A stretch of DNA of 64,000 nucleotides from Congeria kusceri (taxonomy: Eukaryota; Mollusca; Bivalvia; Myida; Dreissenidae): contig CM051028.1 in NCBI GenBank assembly GCA_027627225.1, forward strand, positions 11,036,201 through 11,100,200, in the 5' to 3' direction. The notes below the pieces were generated by a model that worked only from the letters and a program-made list of their open reading frames with translations, searched no databases and had not been told where the DNA came from. Within the stretch, counting starts at the first letter, position 1, and every line of letters starts with the position of its first letter. The translations under genes and the position numbers were made by a program. Positions 1-12,561 of this stretch are shown in pieces.

Positions 1-775
1 TATTTTAGCAAAAACATAGTATAGACCATTGATTGTTAAAAACATGACCACATTGTATTTGTTGAAATGGCTTATTGTAAGTAAGCAATCCGTTACAAGG
101 TGAAAAAAAATATTATATTCGCCAAACATGTTCGTTCATTTTTTGCGAACAAATCGACATTTTGTGATCATATAAAGGTTTGGTTTAAACTATTGAAGAA
201 AAAGGTGTTGCGTGAAAGTCCTAAATTTCCGATATTTAATTCATAACTATATGCTTAATAGACTGGGAAAAAAGAAAACAAGGGGTCATCGTGCTTGTTT
301 TCGAGAACAAAAGATAGTTTTCATGTGCATATTGGATATTTTTATGTAAAAAACAGGATGGAATGACATTCATTAGTTATAATAATACACCTATCATAGT
401 GAATGTTATATATTAATATTTTAGCAACAGCAGTTGATTATAAATATGTTTAAAAAGTTATTAAAGCCATTACACTTTCATATTAATCACAGTTCACAGC
501 TATATGCGAGTTCAATGTTCGGGCTGCGTGTTCCTACTTTCGTTTTCAGTGTATTAAACAAACTTTAACAAATAATCGAGTCACAAGAAACTCCTACTAT
601 AACCATGGTAATTATTATGATTATATTTGATTCTTGTTGATAAGTACAGAGTACACAATGTTTTATACATATAAGTATCTGTCACATTTTAAAGATTTAA
701 ATCAACTCCACTGATGCGCGAAAAGATGTGCAGAGAAAACTACCGAAATCGTCTTTTCTGTAGGATACTGAATCT
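1..775. repeat. Left arm of a 0.8-kb inverted repeat (mate at 30497-31310)
   Basis: Read on the opposite strand, this stretch matches 30497-31310. Shared landmarks include 'gaaatggcttattgtaa' near 65 against 'ttacaataagccatttc' near 31215, and 'cagttgattataa' near 430 against 'ttataatcaactg' near 30848. The copies differ by many substitutions and small indels, so this is an old duplication or a dispersed repeat family. The match starts at base 1, so the repeat continues to the left of the window. It stops near 775, just before the TIR of the next element. No coding frame is evident. Confidence 0.8.
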
Positions 776-788
776 GAGTATATTACTA

Positions 789-3578
789 CTTTAAAGGGAC
801 TGAACTCCAGATGGTCTAATCGTAAAAACGATAGAACATTAAAACAACATGATTTTCTTACATGATCGTATAGAACACATTAAACAAATAGACACGTGTA
901 TTTTTATTTACCTGTAAAACAATGATAGTATGAAGCTTTCCTCCTTTTTATCACCCTTAAATCTATAGCGTCTGCAGACGCTATAACCCGTAGAGTTATT
1001 TAAAAATAGCGTTGTTTATATTTAGAATAATCACGTGACAGTTTAGTTTTGGCGAGTCGCCCATGCGCACGCTTGAAGTTAGGTGCTTGTATTGGGGAAA
1101 GCCATGGTATTTTTAAATCGGCAATACCGGGTTCAAGGAAAGTTCGAGCTTATTCATCTTCTATTTTTCAATAAAACGCACAGTTTATGACAGTATTTGA
1201 TCGTATTCTATAAAAATAGTGCTGCTATTAGCTATGGTTTCGCCGTATAGGCAAAACTACAAAAAACACACAAGGTCAAGTATGCTTGGTCATTATTCAT
1301 TACAAATGGTCATTCACAGATCACTGCGAAATTACAAATGGTGACGTCATACCAATGTCCGACCAACTGGTCATATGACTACGTAAGTTTTCAATCTTTG
1401 ATTTGTTATTAATATGGAATAATTGCTTAGCATTGCGTACTGCTGCATAGGTTTCAAAAGACGAGTCAACGAAGCTCTAGAAGCTGATTTTTAACATGTT
1501 CAAAAACCTCCCGACTGAGTCCAAGATTCTTCCATCTTCAAACGCGGATCGTTGCATTTTATGTCATGTGGTGTCTTTAACATTCTGAAAGTATACATGT
1601 CGAACGCCGACATGGTCGTTTCGAAGTCCAGTGTAAATGCAAGACAAATCTATTGCGGTTGTTGTAAGTATTGCATTGTCGTGCGTCGACAGAACACTGT
1701 TATATACCAAGCACAAGTGGCTTACGACTAAGCCAACTTACAATCAGCAAATATGCAACCATGTCATTTAAACGCCTTACAAAAGAAAAAATTATCATAA
1801 ACAGTTCTAGACTTTGTTTACCAAATATGGTGTATTTATAGGTTTAGAGTAATCATCAATCTATTTTGTGTTTAAACCATGCATTCTTAAATATTCAAAA
1901 AAAATGCTTTATGCCAATTTATTGCTTTACGTACTGCTCAACCTGAATAGACAACACTACTACATCTTTTCTGTCTTTATTCGAATGCATTGCTGACAAG
2001 ACTAAACAATCCATGGGGCCGTTAATTTGAACTATTCTGTGTGGGGTACTTTGTAATGTATTGGCTTATTACCTAGGACAACATCATAGAGAAAGTTGAT
2101 ACTCATCTGAAGTGTTTGGTCGCAATCCCTAGTGTTATTCTGATTTGACTTTTGTATAAAATTGGCAATTTATCAAGGCTAAAGTAATTACATTAAATAG
2201 CTCTTGCTAGTTAAAGCTGTTGTTGTATTTGTTTTCACACTAACCTTAACAGGCACTTTGAATCTTTCACATTCCGAGTGACTTTGTAGTACCACTGTGT
2301 ACATTGATTGCTTCCATATCAAGCAGTTCTTCAGCTACTATGAAAATATGGAAATATACATACTTATATTGAAAAAACTGCCACTCCTAATTATTGCCTA
2401 CGCTACAGTTAATGCTGCTAATACAGTTGCTGCTTCAGTTTCAACAATAGTTAAACATGTTGAGATATAGCACAAAATAGGGCGGACTAATAAAGTTTAA
2501 TACCTCTTTTGAACACACACAGTAGCTGAACGAGTAGACAACATTTAATCAATTAGGGTTTCAAGTTACATATACATGTAAATTACGGAAAACAGAAAAG
2601 TATGTCTCAACAAGAGGGCCATGATGACAAACAGCTTTCACCCAAAAACTCGCCATTTGCGATCTCTACAGACATATGCCATATGAACACATACGATCAA
2701 GCATAAGGGCCTAAATGGTCATATGTACGGTAATTCATCCGGGTCCGTCGGAAAACATACAAATATGATAATTGACCTAATGGCTTATGTTTGGCCACAT
2801 GCAACCCAAATTGTACTCAAGTCTAGAGTTCATATATGACAACTCACTGGTCATGTTCAAACCTTATCTGATGATAAAAGGTGGTTTTATGGGTTAAAAA
2901 AGTTCATGATATCCTAGAAACCTAGTTTTGACGCAACATTACCCACATTCATGAATCCCCTTTCATTCACTGAAAACAGCATTTGACAATCTTTCATAAT
3001 GATCCGATAAAAAACGCGAAACGTGTGAACCACAGGCGCCGGAGAGTGTTCCTTGTTCCTACTTATACATAGTATGTTTATAAAATAACAGCGAACTATC
3101 ATGTTGGGATATTGTTTCTCTATATTTAATTTATGTGTGTGTGTGTGTTAATTCATAAACATTTTTTATAAATACATAAAAGAAAATCAGATGATTAAAT
3201 GAATTTAATGGGAACAAGAAATATCTGTAAGAAAAAGTTATTCGGCGTCTGTGGTAATTTTGCAAATAACGAATATAAATTTAACTTTAGCATAAATATT
3301 CAAAGCAATGTAACTAAGTCTAGATCCGAATGGCATATAATACGACGCATGAGAGGTTTACTATACCAATAGCTCACTGAGCACGAAAAAAGAGCATTAG
3401 GTGAGCTTAAAGGACGAAACAAACAACACCTAGATTATGAATTGATTTGAATCGCAGAAAACGACAACTCTTCCTATTATATATACGTTATTTTAAATGT
3501 CATTAAATGCTAGTTTTAATATCTTAATTTCATATTGTTTTCAAGAAATTTGATATTGTTGATACAGTCCCTTTAAAG
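789..3578. mobile_element. 2.8-kb element with inverted ends, no transposase seen
   Basis: The stretch starts with 'ctttaaagggactg' (789-802) and ends with the exact reverse complement 'cagtccctttaaag' (3565-3578). This is what a cut-and-paste DNA transposon derivative looks like. Inside there is a perfect 22-bp palindrome at 964-985, a short (GT)n run at about 3134-3148, and a truncated 'aacaagagggcc' head near 2608. A minus-strand frame of about 48 codons around 1508-1657 reads like protein but matches nothing I recognise. No transposase was found, so it is non-autonomous or decayed. I could not fix a target-site duplication. Confidence 0.5.
964..985. repeat. Perfect 22-bp palindrome
   Basis: The eleven bases 'tatagcgtctg' are followed directly by their reverse complement 'cagacgctata', with no loop. 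The palindrome lies about 175 bp inside the left end of the surrounding TIR element. It could be a protein binding site or a cruciform/hairpin. Confidence 0.85.
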
Positions 3579-3661
3579 AATAGAATATTTAAATACTGAA
3601 ATTTAATATTTGTAACAAAAATGAATAGTTTCAAGTAGCCCTACACGGTCAATATTAACTA

Positions 3662-6600
3662 ACAAGAGGGCCACTATGTCCATAGGTCCCTCACCTGAGA
3701 TTAAGTCATCATAGTTGCTTATAACAAGAGCTAAGAGGGCCAAAAAGCATCACATATCTCATTTTAAATCTTAGACTTTCTACTTGTTACTTTTTAGTTA
3801 AGATAATGATCATGCAAACAGTTTGTAAACTACTCTTTTGCACATAGCATGTGTGAATTTTGTATATGTTTTCTCAATTAATGAGTGTATTTGTATATAT
3901 CAAGTTATCTGCTCATGCAAATCAGTATGTTAATGACTAGAATAAATGTCCACGGACACATTACGAATTTAAATACAACATTAGTTTTATATTATAATCT
4001 TTTAAGATATGTACCGTAACATCTCCGTCATGAGTCGAGATTTACAGCCTCTAAAATCATGTTCATAACTTGTGAGGCAGTTTACCAACAAAACTCGTAG
4101 CATATTACATTGAAATATTTGTCAAAAGCATTTGTATTCGTACCTGAATATTGGCTAATGCACGCATTATAATCCATATATAATAATCATAGTTTGTTCT
4201 GTGTACTAATTGCCGACAATCAAGACAAATTGCAAAACTGTTTCATTATTAAATAAGATGCTAACTGTGAATTAGACTATTTACTCCAAGGGTGTACTAA
4301 AAATCAATACACCTTCAGCCAATACCCATGATTTGCGTGTACAGCATATTTCTAATTAAACTGGCTGGGACCAGTTTTGTCACATCAACACCTGTCAGAG
4401 AGTGATTTCACACTTCAACGCATTTACTGCAGACAGTACCGTAAATACCCACTTATTACGAAAGACACTGACCAATTTTCAGATGGTATTTAATGACAAT
4501 GCTAAATCAACTTAACGGATGGTTATAATAAGAAATAGGTTTCTGGAATTATTACATTTCTAGACCCCCTACTCCCCCCCCCCTCTTAAAAAACTCAACG
4601 GATTTGCATGATTTAGAAAAATGACACTTGGAAACTTGAAAAAAAAAGGACTTTCGGAGATATGCCAAAAAACTGTTACCTATGCAAATAACAAACCTTG
4701 CGGTTTCAGAGGAGATTTTAAAAGTCATTTTGCTATTTAAGTCTACATAAAAAATGTGACCCCTGGGGTGTGGGCAGTTTTGACCCCAGGGACACCATTT
4801 GAACAATCTATGTAGAGGACCACTATGTTATATACCAAATATGAAACCTCTAGGCCTTGCGGTCTCGGAGAAGAAGATTTTTGAAATCATTTTGCTATTT
4901 AAGTCGATATAAACCATGTGAGCCCCGGGGTGTGGCCTGTTTTGACACCATGGTCATCATTTGAACAATCTTTGTAGAGAACAAGTATACAATGTTACAT
5001 GCCAAATATTAAAACTCTAGGCTTTGCGGTTTTAGAGGAGAAGATTTTTAAAGTCATTTTGCTATTCAAGTCTATATAAACCATGTGATCCCCAGGTTGA
5101 GGCCAGTTTTGACCCCAGTGGCATCATTTGAACAATCTTTGTAGAGGACCACTATACAATGTTACATACCAAATATGAAACCTCTAGGTCTTGCAGTTTC
5201 AGATAAGAAGATGTTTAAAGGCATTTTGCGTTAAAAGTCTATATCAACCATGTGACCCCCTGGGAGTGGCCAGTTTTGACCCCAGGGTCATCATTAAAAA
5301 ATCTTGTGTTAGGACCACTATACAATGTTACATACCAAATATGAAACCTCTAGGCCTTGCAGTTTGAGAGAAGAAGATTTTTAAAGTCATTTTGCTATTC
5401 AAATCTATATAAACTATGTGCCCCCTGGGGCGTGGCCAGTTTTGACCCCAGGGCCATCATTTGAACAATCTTTGTAGAAGACCACTATACAATGTTACAT
5501 ACCAAATATGAATCCTCTATGCCTTCCGGTTTCAGAGCAGATGTTTAAAGTCTTTTTGCTATTTTAGTCTTTATAGACTATATGAGCGTGTGGCCAGTTT
5601 AGACCCCTGGGGCATCATTCAAACAATCTTTGTAGAGGACCATAATACAATTTACATAGCAAATACGAAAACTCTGGGCCTTGCGGTTTCAGAGGAGAAG
5701 ATGTGTAAAGTCATTTTGCTTTTCAAGTCTATATAAACAACGTGACCCAAGGGGTGTGGCCAGTTTTGACCCTAGGGGCATAGTTTGAACAGTCTTTGTA
5801 GAGGACCACTATACAATGTTACATACCAAATATGAAACCTCTAGGTCTTGCAGTTTCAGATAAGAAGATGTTTAAAGGCATTTTGCGTTAAAAGTCTATA
5901 TCAACCATGTGACCCCCTGGGAGTGGCCAGTTTTGACCCCAGGGTCATCATTAAAAAATCTTGTGTTAGGACCACTATACAATGTTACATACCAAATATG
6001 AAACCTCTAGGCCTTGCAGTTTGAGAGAAGAAGTTTTTTAAAGTCATTTTGCTATTCAAATCTATATAAACTATGTGCCCCCTGGGGCGTGGCCAGTTTT
6101 GACCCCAGGGCCATCATTTGAACAATCTTTGTAGAAGACCACTATACAATGTTACATACCAAATATGAATCCTCTATGCCTTCCGGTTTCAGAGCAGATG
6201 TTTAAAGTCTTTTTGCTATTTTAGTCTTTATAGACTATATGAGCGTGTGGCCAGTTTAGACCCCTGGGGCATCATTCAAACAATCTTTGTAGAGGACCAT
6301 AATACAATTTACATAGCAAATACGAAAACTCTGGGCCTTGCGGTTTCAGAGGAGAAGATGTGTAAAGTCATTTTGCTTTTCAAGTCTATATAAACAACGT
6401 GACCCAAGGGGTGTGGCCAGTTTTGACCCTAGGGGCATAGTTTGAACAGTCTTTGTAGAGGACCACTATACAATGTTACATACCAAATATGAATAATCTA
6501 GGCCTTGCAGTTTCAGAGAAGAAGATTTTTAAAATCATTTTGATATACAAATCTATATAAACAATGTGACCCCCGGGGCGTGGCCAGTTTTCACCCCAGG

Positions 6601-6946
6601 GGCATCATTTGAACAATCTTTTTAGAGAAGTAATAGAGGATGTCACATATCAAATATGAAAGCTCCAAGCCTTGTGGTTTCAGAGAAGAAGATTTTTTAA
6701 ATTTTCATTTTTGAAATCTATTTTTAACTTTGGTGACCAACATATGCAGCGGACCGAAGCAATTCGAACAACTTTTAAAGAGGGTCACCGAAGGATCATT
6801 CCTGTGAAGTTTCGTGAAAATCTTCCAAGAGGTTAAGGAGGAGATGTCGATTACATGAAATGCTAACGCACGACGCATAACTTCCGACGCACAAAAAGCG
6901 ATCGCAAAAGCTCACTATAAGCACGTTGTGCTCAGGTGAGCTACAA
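3662..6946 (+). mobile_element. Bivalve 'agggcc/ctcacctgag' element with ~165-bp satellite core
   Basis: The head (3662-3702) reads 'aacaagagggcc...' followed by 'ctcacctgag'. The tail (6928-6946) reads 'gtgctcaggtgagctac', so the two ends carry an inverted 'ctcacctgag' motif. From about 4550 to 6720 the core is a tandem array of roughly 165-bp units. Landmarks of each unit are 'gtggccagttttgacccc', 'ttgaacaatctttgtagag', 'acataccaaatatgaaa' and 'cttgcggtttcagag'. The region 3730-4550 is non-satellite AT-rich DNA. The short open frames on both strands are by-products of the satellite. No transposase or reverse transcriptase is visible. Confidence 0.75.
5164..6477 (+). repeat. Recent 657-bp tandem duplication inside the satellite core
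   Basis: 5164-5820 is repeated almost base for base as 5821-6477, a period of 657 bp equal to about four satellite units. One of the few differences I noticed is 'aagaagattttt' near 5370 against 'aagaagtttttt' near 6027. Neighbouring satellite units are far more diverged from each other, so this block copied itself recently, probably by unequal crossing-over. A collapsed or duplicated assembly region is the alternative. Confidence 0.85.
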
Positions 6947-7383
6947 AGGAATAATTAATTTAAAGGCATTTCCATTTTTTACTTCCAATACATACCTATT
7001 TAGGTGCTGAATTTCCAGTCTCTTCCGTAACCGGGTGCAACATAATCATGTCTTCAGCTTCCATGAAGGCAAACTAACACACCATATAGACTGTATGTTG
7101 GGTTCATGCACACATAGGTATAGCAATGTCCTGTCCTTGGCGACTATCAGCACTGTCGCCACATTCAAAGTAATAATAATAATAATAATAACAAGAGTGC
7201 CATTATCATAAAGATACGCCCGTCAAAGAAGCGTGTTGGGGGTAAAAATTCAACGATTAAAAATAAACAATTGAACAATTAATAACATAGAGTTATAGTT
7301 TGTGTGCATCTTATTAATCTCCAAAGCCTCTCGCTGTGTGTTGAGTTGAAGTATCAGAACTGTTCCCTATATATATCATTTAA
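6947..7383. other. Unannotated spacer with (TAA)n microsatellite
   Basis: AT-rich DNA between two repeat elements. It contains a (TAA)n run of about seven units near 7169-7190, followed by 'aacaagagtgcc', a diverged element head. No gene was seen. Confidence 0.6.
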
Positions 7384-9415
7384 TCTATAAAAATCAAGAG
7401 AGCCATGATGGCCCAAAGCGCTCACCTGAGTACTGGCAAAGATCAAGGCCTTACTGTTGTGACAGACTTGAACAAATGTGGAAATGTACGCGACAACGTC
7501 CTTAAATAATGTGTGTAGCTGATTAGCTCTCAAACATACAACAAGTAAGGACTTGGAAATATTTTCTCTACCCTGGTATCCAACTTTTTTGCAGGCGATT
7601 TAGGAAGAATAGTGTTAATGCTGCAGTTGCGGCAGTTCTGAAAGATAATGGTGACGGCTGCGCAAAGGTCATGTCATGCTTGCCGGCTTGTTCCAAAGAA
7701 TTGAGTGCATTGCCATTTACCCCTCCTATATTCAAATTTGCTTGAGATGTAATGATCATAGACTATTATGCAGGTTATGTCCAGATTGGTTGCAAATGAA
7801 ATCCCTGTCTTTTATCAAATCCATTTTTGCAATAATTTTCACAATTGAGGAGAATTAACTCCGGTGTTCATGGCCTGATCTGTCTCATTTGCTGCTTGTT
7901 CTGATATATTTTGGTCATACAAAACCTGTTGAAGTTTGGTCAAGATTGGTCAAGATTGAATGAAAAATGAAATCTTCACGCATGATAAAGGCAATTTTTG
8001 CATTTTTTCTACTTACAAAGGGGCCATAACTCAGATGTTTGTGGCCAAATCTTGCCCATTGTTGGCTTCATGTTGAACAAAAATAGCAACCGGACAAAGT
8101 GTTAAAGATTGAATTTTATATTTGACCTTGAATTGTGACCTTGACCTTGAGACCTGGTTCTTGCATGTGACACGCCGCCTTACCATGATTGTCACTTCTG
8201 ACAAGTTATTTGAAAATCCATCCAAAGTGTTAAGAATTGATTCTTAAATTTGACATTTGACCTTCAATGGGAACCTTGACCTTGGACCTAGGGACCTGGT
8301 TTTTGAGCGCAACACTCAGACTCACCGTGCTTGTCACTTCTACGAAGTCATTTGAAAATCCATTCATACTGGACAAAGATATGCTTCGGACAAAGTGTTA
8401 ACGTTTGATTTCTAAAATTTGACATTTGACATTGAATTGTGACCTTGACATTGGACCTGGTTCTTGCGGGTGACACTCCCACTCACCATGCTTGTCACTT
8501 CTGCCAAGTTATTTGAAAATCCCTCCATGCTGGACAAAGACATAATCCGAAACAGGTGTTTAGGATGTTTTTCTTAGATTTGACGTTGAATTGTGACTTA
8601 ACCTTGGACCTAGGGACCTGGTTCTTGCGCGAGACACTCTGTCTCACCATGCTTGTCACTTCTGCCAAGTTATTTAAAAAATACATCCACTTTGGGCAAA
8701 GTAATGATCCGGACAATGTGTTTAGGGTTGTTTTATTAAACTTGACCTCTGAGCTTGAATTGTGACCTTGACCTTGGACCTATGGACCTTGTTCTGGAGC
8801 GCGACACTCTGACTCGCCATGCTTGTCACTTATTCCCAGTTATTTAAAAATCCATTCATGCTGGACAAAGATATGATGCAGACAAAGTGTTTAGGGTTTA
8901 TTTCTTAAATTTAACCTTTTACGTTGTATTGTGAACTAAGACCTAGGAACCTGGTTTTTGCGCGTGACACTCCAACTCACCATGCTTTTCACGTCTGCCA
9001 AATTATAAATTATTTTAAAATCAATCCATGCTTGACAAAGATATGCTCCGGACAAATTGTTTGGTATCCATTTCTTAAATGTCACCTTTTATTTTGCATT
9101 GTGACCTTGACTTTGGACCTAAGGACCTGGTTCTTGCACGCGACACTCCAACTCGCCATGCTTGTCACTTCTGCCAGATTATTTTAAAATATATCCATGC
9201 TGGACAAAGAGGTGCTACAGACAAAGTGTTTGTTTTTGGTTTATTAAATTTGGTATTGATTTATTAAATTTGAATTGTGACCTTCACCTTTGACCTATGG
9301 ACGTGGTTCTTGCGAGCGACATTTCGTCTCACCATGCTTGTCACTTCTGCCAAATTATTTGAAAATCCATCCATACTGGACAAAGTTATGCTCCGGACAA
9401 AGTTTTCCCGCCTGC
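7384..9415 (+). mobile_element. Element head followed by ~160-bp 'accttggacc' satellite
   Basis: The head at 7384-7432 ('caagagagccatgatggccc' then 'gctcacctgag') belongs to the same family as 3662. A different satellite fills this element. The motif 'caccatgcttgtcacttctg' recurs near 8182, 8324, 8485, 8645, 8815, 8979, 9156 and 9330, giving a period of 142-177 bp. The phrases 'gaccttgaccttggacc' and 'ctggacaaagatatg' recur with it. About 7855-8060 instead contains the 'aactcagatgtttgtggcc' type of unit. I see no matching tail, so the right end is truncated. The open frames of up to 161 codons are repeat artefacts. Confidence 0.65.
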
Positions 9416-11081
9416 CAAAACCAGTGGCATTCCCGTAATACGTCCCGTTTTTCAAACTGGTGTATAATAATATTGCTAATCCTCGACCAGTGTCATGTTT
9501 GTTGTCACTTTAAATACGGCTGTCCTTGTAGCGATGTTCATACAAAGGGAAATGGCACAATAATATTGTTTAATTCTATTATGGATTATGTCACATGTTA
9601 TAGGGTCAGGCACTCGCTAATGGATTCTACCAAAGTAAACGTTTGCGCGCTACATTGTTATGGTAAAATATTATTCACGGACCACTTTATCCTTCCTTTC
9701 ACAAGTTATTTGTTTTTGCAAATCATTTCATTTGAATGTTTTCGTTTTATGTTATGTTACATGGTATGTTTCTAAGATTTCTGACAGTAAAATGTCACAG
9801 TCTTGCAAAGTTGAAACTCATAAAACCAAATTATTGTTTCATGTCAGAATAGTGCAGTTGGTTAGAGCTTTTTCAGTCGTCATTCGTCGTCGCAACTTTG
9901 ATACCCACTATGCGTTTTCTTTTTTTCTCTAAGTTAAAAAAGAACACAGCAACTAGTTGTTCATTTAATACAGGAAAAACCCGTAGCATAACACAATCAA
10001 CACATAGAGCTTTAAAAAATTGTCTGACTGTCAAAATTTGCGCATAATTTTCTAGTATACCAATGAAATTGTCAGCATGCCTCAGTTATTGACCTTTATA
10101 TTTAACTGCTAATCCAGTTTTATTATTTTCAATCATAGGAAACTGTGTAGTCAACTCGATTTTTAGGTACCGTAAAACTGAAGTTGAGATTTACATTATC
10201 AAACAGCCAAGTATGCCTGTCAAACTTCTGATCTCAAACTGTTTGAAACACACTATTATGTGAAGTTGGGATAAATCATCAAACATATAATAAACTGTTT
10301 TATTACAGCAAAGTTTTATATGCAGTTCGCCATTTTTTATTTCAGAATTTTGCAGAGTGATTAGTGCAATAGACACCTGAATATATAACTGCATCAGTAA
10401 ATCTGATTTTGCCACAAACTGTATACTTGAATGCATTTACAAAATTTTCACACACAAAATGAACTGTGTCCATGCGTGCATGAACACAGTAGATAAATAC
10501 AGTGAAAATGATCAAAGACACAATCAGTTTTAATTAAAAAATAATGGAAAAATGCTAATTATACCAAAAGTATTGACAGAGAATCACAAACTTACATAAA
10601 AAACATTAAATGCTCTGTTTTGTTTGAAAAAAATAACAAAAATCATTCCCATTCTATGTTTGATGTCTTATTTTAACTTCACATAATACAGTGTTTTGAG
10701 CATACGGATCCAAAATATGTACCAGTGGATCAGCACATCTGTGCGCAGATGAGATGAGCTGCAGGGAGGTATTAGGAGAAAAAAATTTGTGCGAAGGGAA
10801 ATTAGAAAGGCAAGCTAAAAACTTCGAATGTTGCTAGCAATTAGTCTTACCAGCCAGAAACAGATAATGAACTAGATGAAAGATGTGAGCAAAAGGAATT
10901 TTGAAGAACACTGTTCAAGAAAATGAAAAAGGAAGAAAAAGATTGATAAAGCACTGACTTGTTGTGCTGGCAAAGAAGAGAAAACTGGGCAGTTAAAACA
11001 ATCAAACTGATGCTTTGTGCTGCTATTCAGTTCTATTCATGTCTGCATTGTGCCAGACTGTTAGTGATAGAACTTTCACAT
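9416..11081. other. Unannotated AT-rich stretch
   Basis: No exon with convincing splice signals, no RNA gene and no clear repeat structure was found on either strand. A short frame beginning ATG near 10755 (about 27 codons) has no supporting signals. The stretch ends at the MITE at 11082. Confidence 0.5.
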
Positions 11082-11290
11082 ATGAGGTGTGTAGCGGGAA
11101 AATCGTGCTTAATGCATGTGCATAAAGTATCGATCCGGGACAACACTTTCCACCTACAGTGGATTTATGTTTAGAAGAGACTTCCTTGAAATAGAAAATA
11201 CCATAAAGCGGAGTGTCGTCCTGGATTCGCTAATCTGGGACAACACTTTGCGCACATGCATTAAGCCGGGTTTCCCATGACACGCCTCAT
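11082..11290. mobile_element. Palindromic ~210-bp MITE
   Basis: The left arm starts 'atgaggtgtgtagcggg', continues through 'cttaatgcatgtgc', and carries 'gggacaacactt'. The right arm carries 'gggacaacactttgcgc', 'gcatgcattaagccggg' style sequence and ends 'cccatgacacgcctcat', a near-complete reverse complement of the left arm. The whole unit would fold into one long hairpin. There is no coding capacity. It looks like a typical foldback MITE mobilised in trans. Confidence 0.8.
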
Positions 11291-12559
11291 TTAAATTGTC
11301 CTCTTGTATGTTGTTCTCAAAGCATAATTGGTTTATGTGCTGAAGCATTGTGTCACAATCAATTGAAAAAGGTCATTGATTAAACATAAAATTGTGTGTT
11401 AACTATATGTATTTTAAAGGATTGTTTTTTTTTCTTTATTTTTATTTCATGTTGCATGATTTGAAATGGTAAGTAATGAATACTCGACATATAGAGTGCC
11501 AAGTAATAAACTATAGTAATTCAAAAGAAATGCCAAATAATGGTGTTGAGTTTTCCACAAACATAAGGCCAGTCAAATGTAATATGTTCTAGTCACTATT
11601 TTTCTGTTGATTTCTAGTGATAACTTGATTAACCTTTTTTGTGATTATGTCTTGCTAGTTAAATAGTCCTAATGATCTGTTACGCATCTTAGATAAAATT
11701 ATGAATACTTTGTTTTGAATTGCTACTCAAAGCTCTTGATCTAATTAATTTGTCACATTGTATTTTCTTAAGTTTCTTTAGTTTTATTTCATGTTGCACG
11801 ATTTTTTGAAATGTCAAACAATTAATAATGTCAATATAGAGCAATAAAGATAAGAATAATGAAACTCCAGAGACTTCACAAGGAGAGAAACCCTTAGCCC
11901 AGAATTAAGCGCAATACACGCACTTGTTATTTAAATTAAACTTCATAGCATTGCAATTCACATTAAATAGCATTAAAAGAGAATATAAATTCAATTGCAT
12001 TACAATTTCAACATTCAATGGTTTGATGTTCATCAGAGCAACAGAATTGCAACTTTCTGAGGCAGGATGAAATGAAGTCAATACAAGTATCAGCTTAATC
12101 CCTGCTTGCTCACAAGATTTCAAGACATAGCATCATATAGTACATATTACAGATCAACGTCGTGCATTTCAACTATTCAAAAGACATGCTAAATAATCAT
12201 TAATGGTGTTGATTTTACAACATACATTAGGATCAATTCAAATGTGTGCAAATGTTATGTCTGCAAATAGGGAAATCTAAAACTGGTGTAACATTTTGTT
12301 ATATTTTTTCACAAAACTGACTGTCAATAAGCCTTCGGGGCACAATTAAAAAAGTGTTATTATAAGTAGGCAACAACAAGCTTGTGCATGACTTTCAGCT
12401 AATTTTCGGTTCAGCTATTCACAGCCCTGTGTTAAAGAGAAGCACTCTGACAATCATAGGGAACTACCTCATCCAAAAGACATTAAAACCGTTGCTTAGA
12501 CTGATGGTCTACAACAGAAGTTCAAGTGAAGAATTTAAGCTTTAACTGTGTACAGCTAT
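11291..12559. repeat. Two diverged direct repeats, ~650 bp apart
   Basis: The phrase 'attcaaaagaaatgccaaataat...ggtgttgag' near 11519 recurs as 'attcaaaagacatgctaaataat...ggtgttgat' near 12174. 'tttatttcatgttgca' near 11443 recurs near 11785. The pairs keep their order, so this is an old tandem duplication or two copies of one dispersed repeat. No gene was seen. Confidence 0.45.
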
Positions 12560-12561
12560 CG

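Noticed and set aside
9290..9932. ORFs of 161 and 90 codons as genes
   Set aside because: The first half lies in the 160-bp satellite and the rest is AT-rich with no protein-like composition or splice sites.
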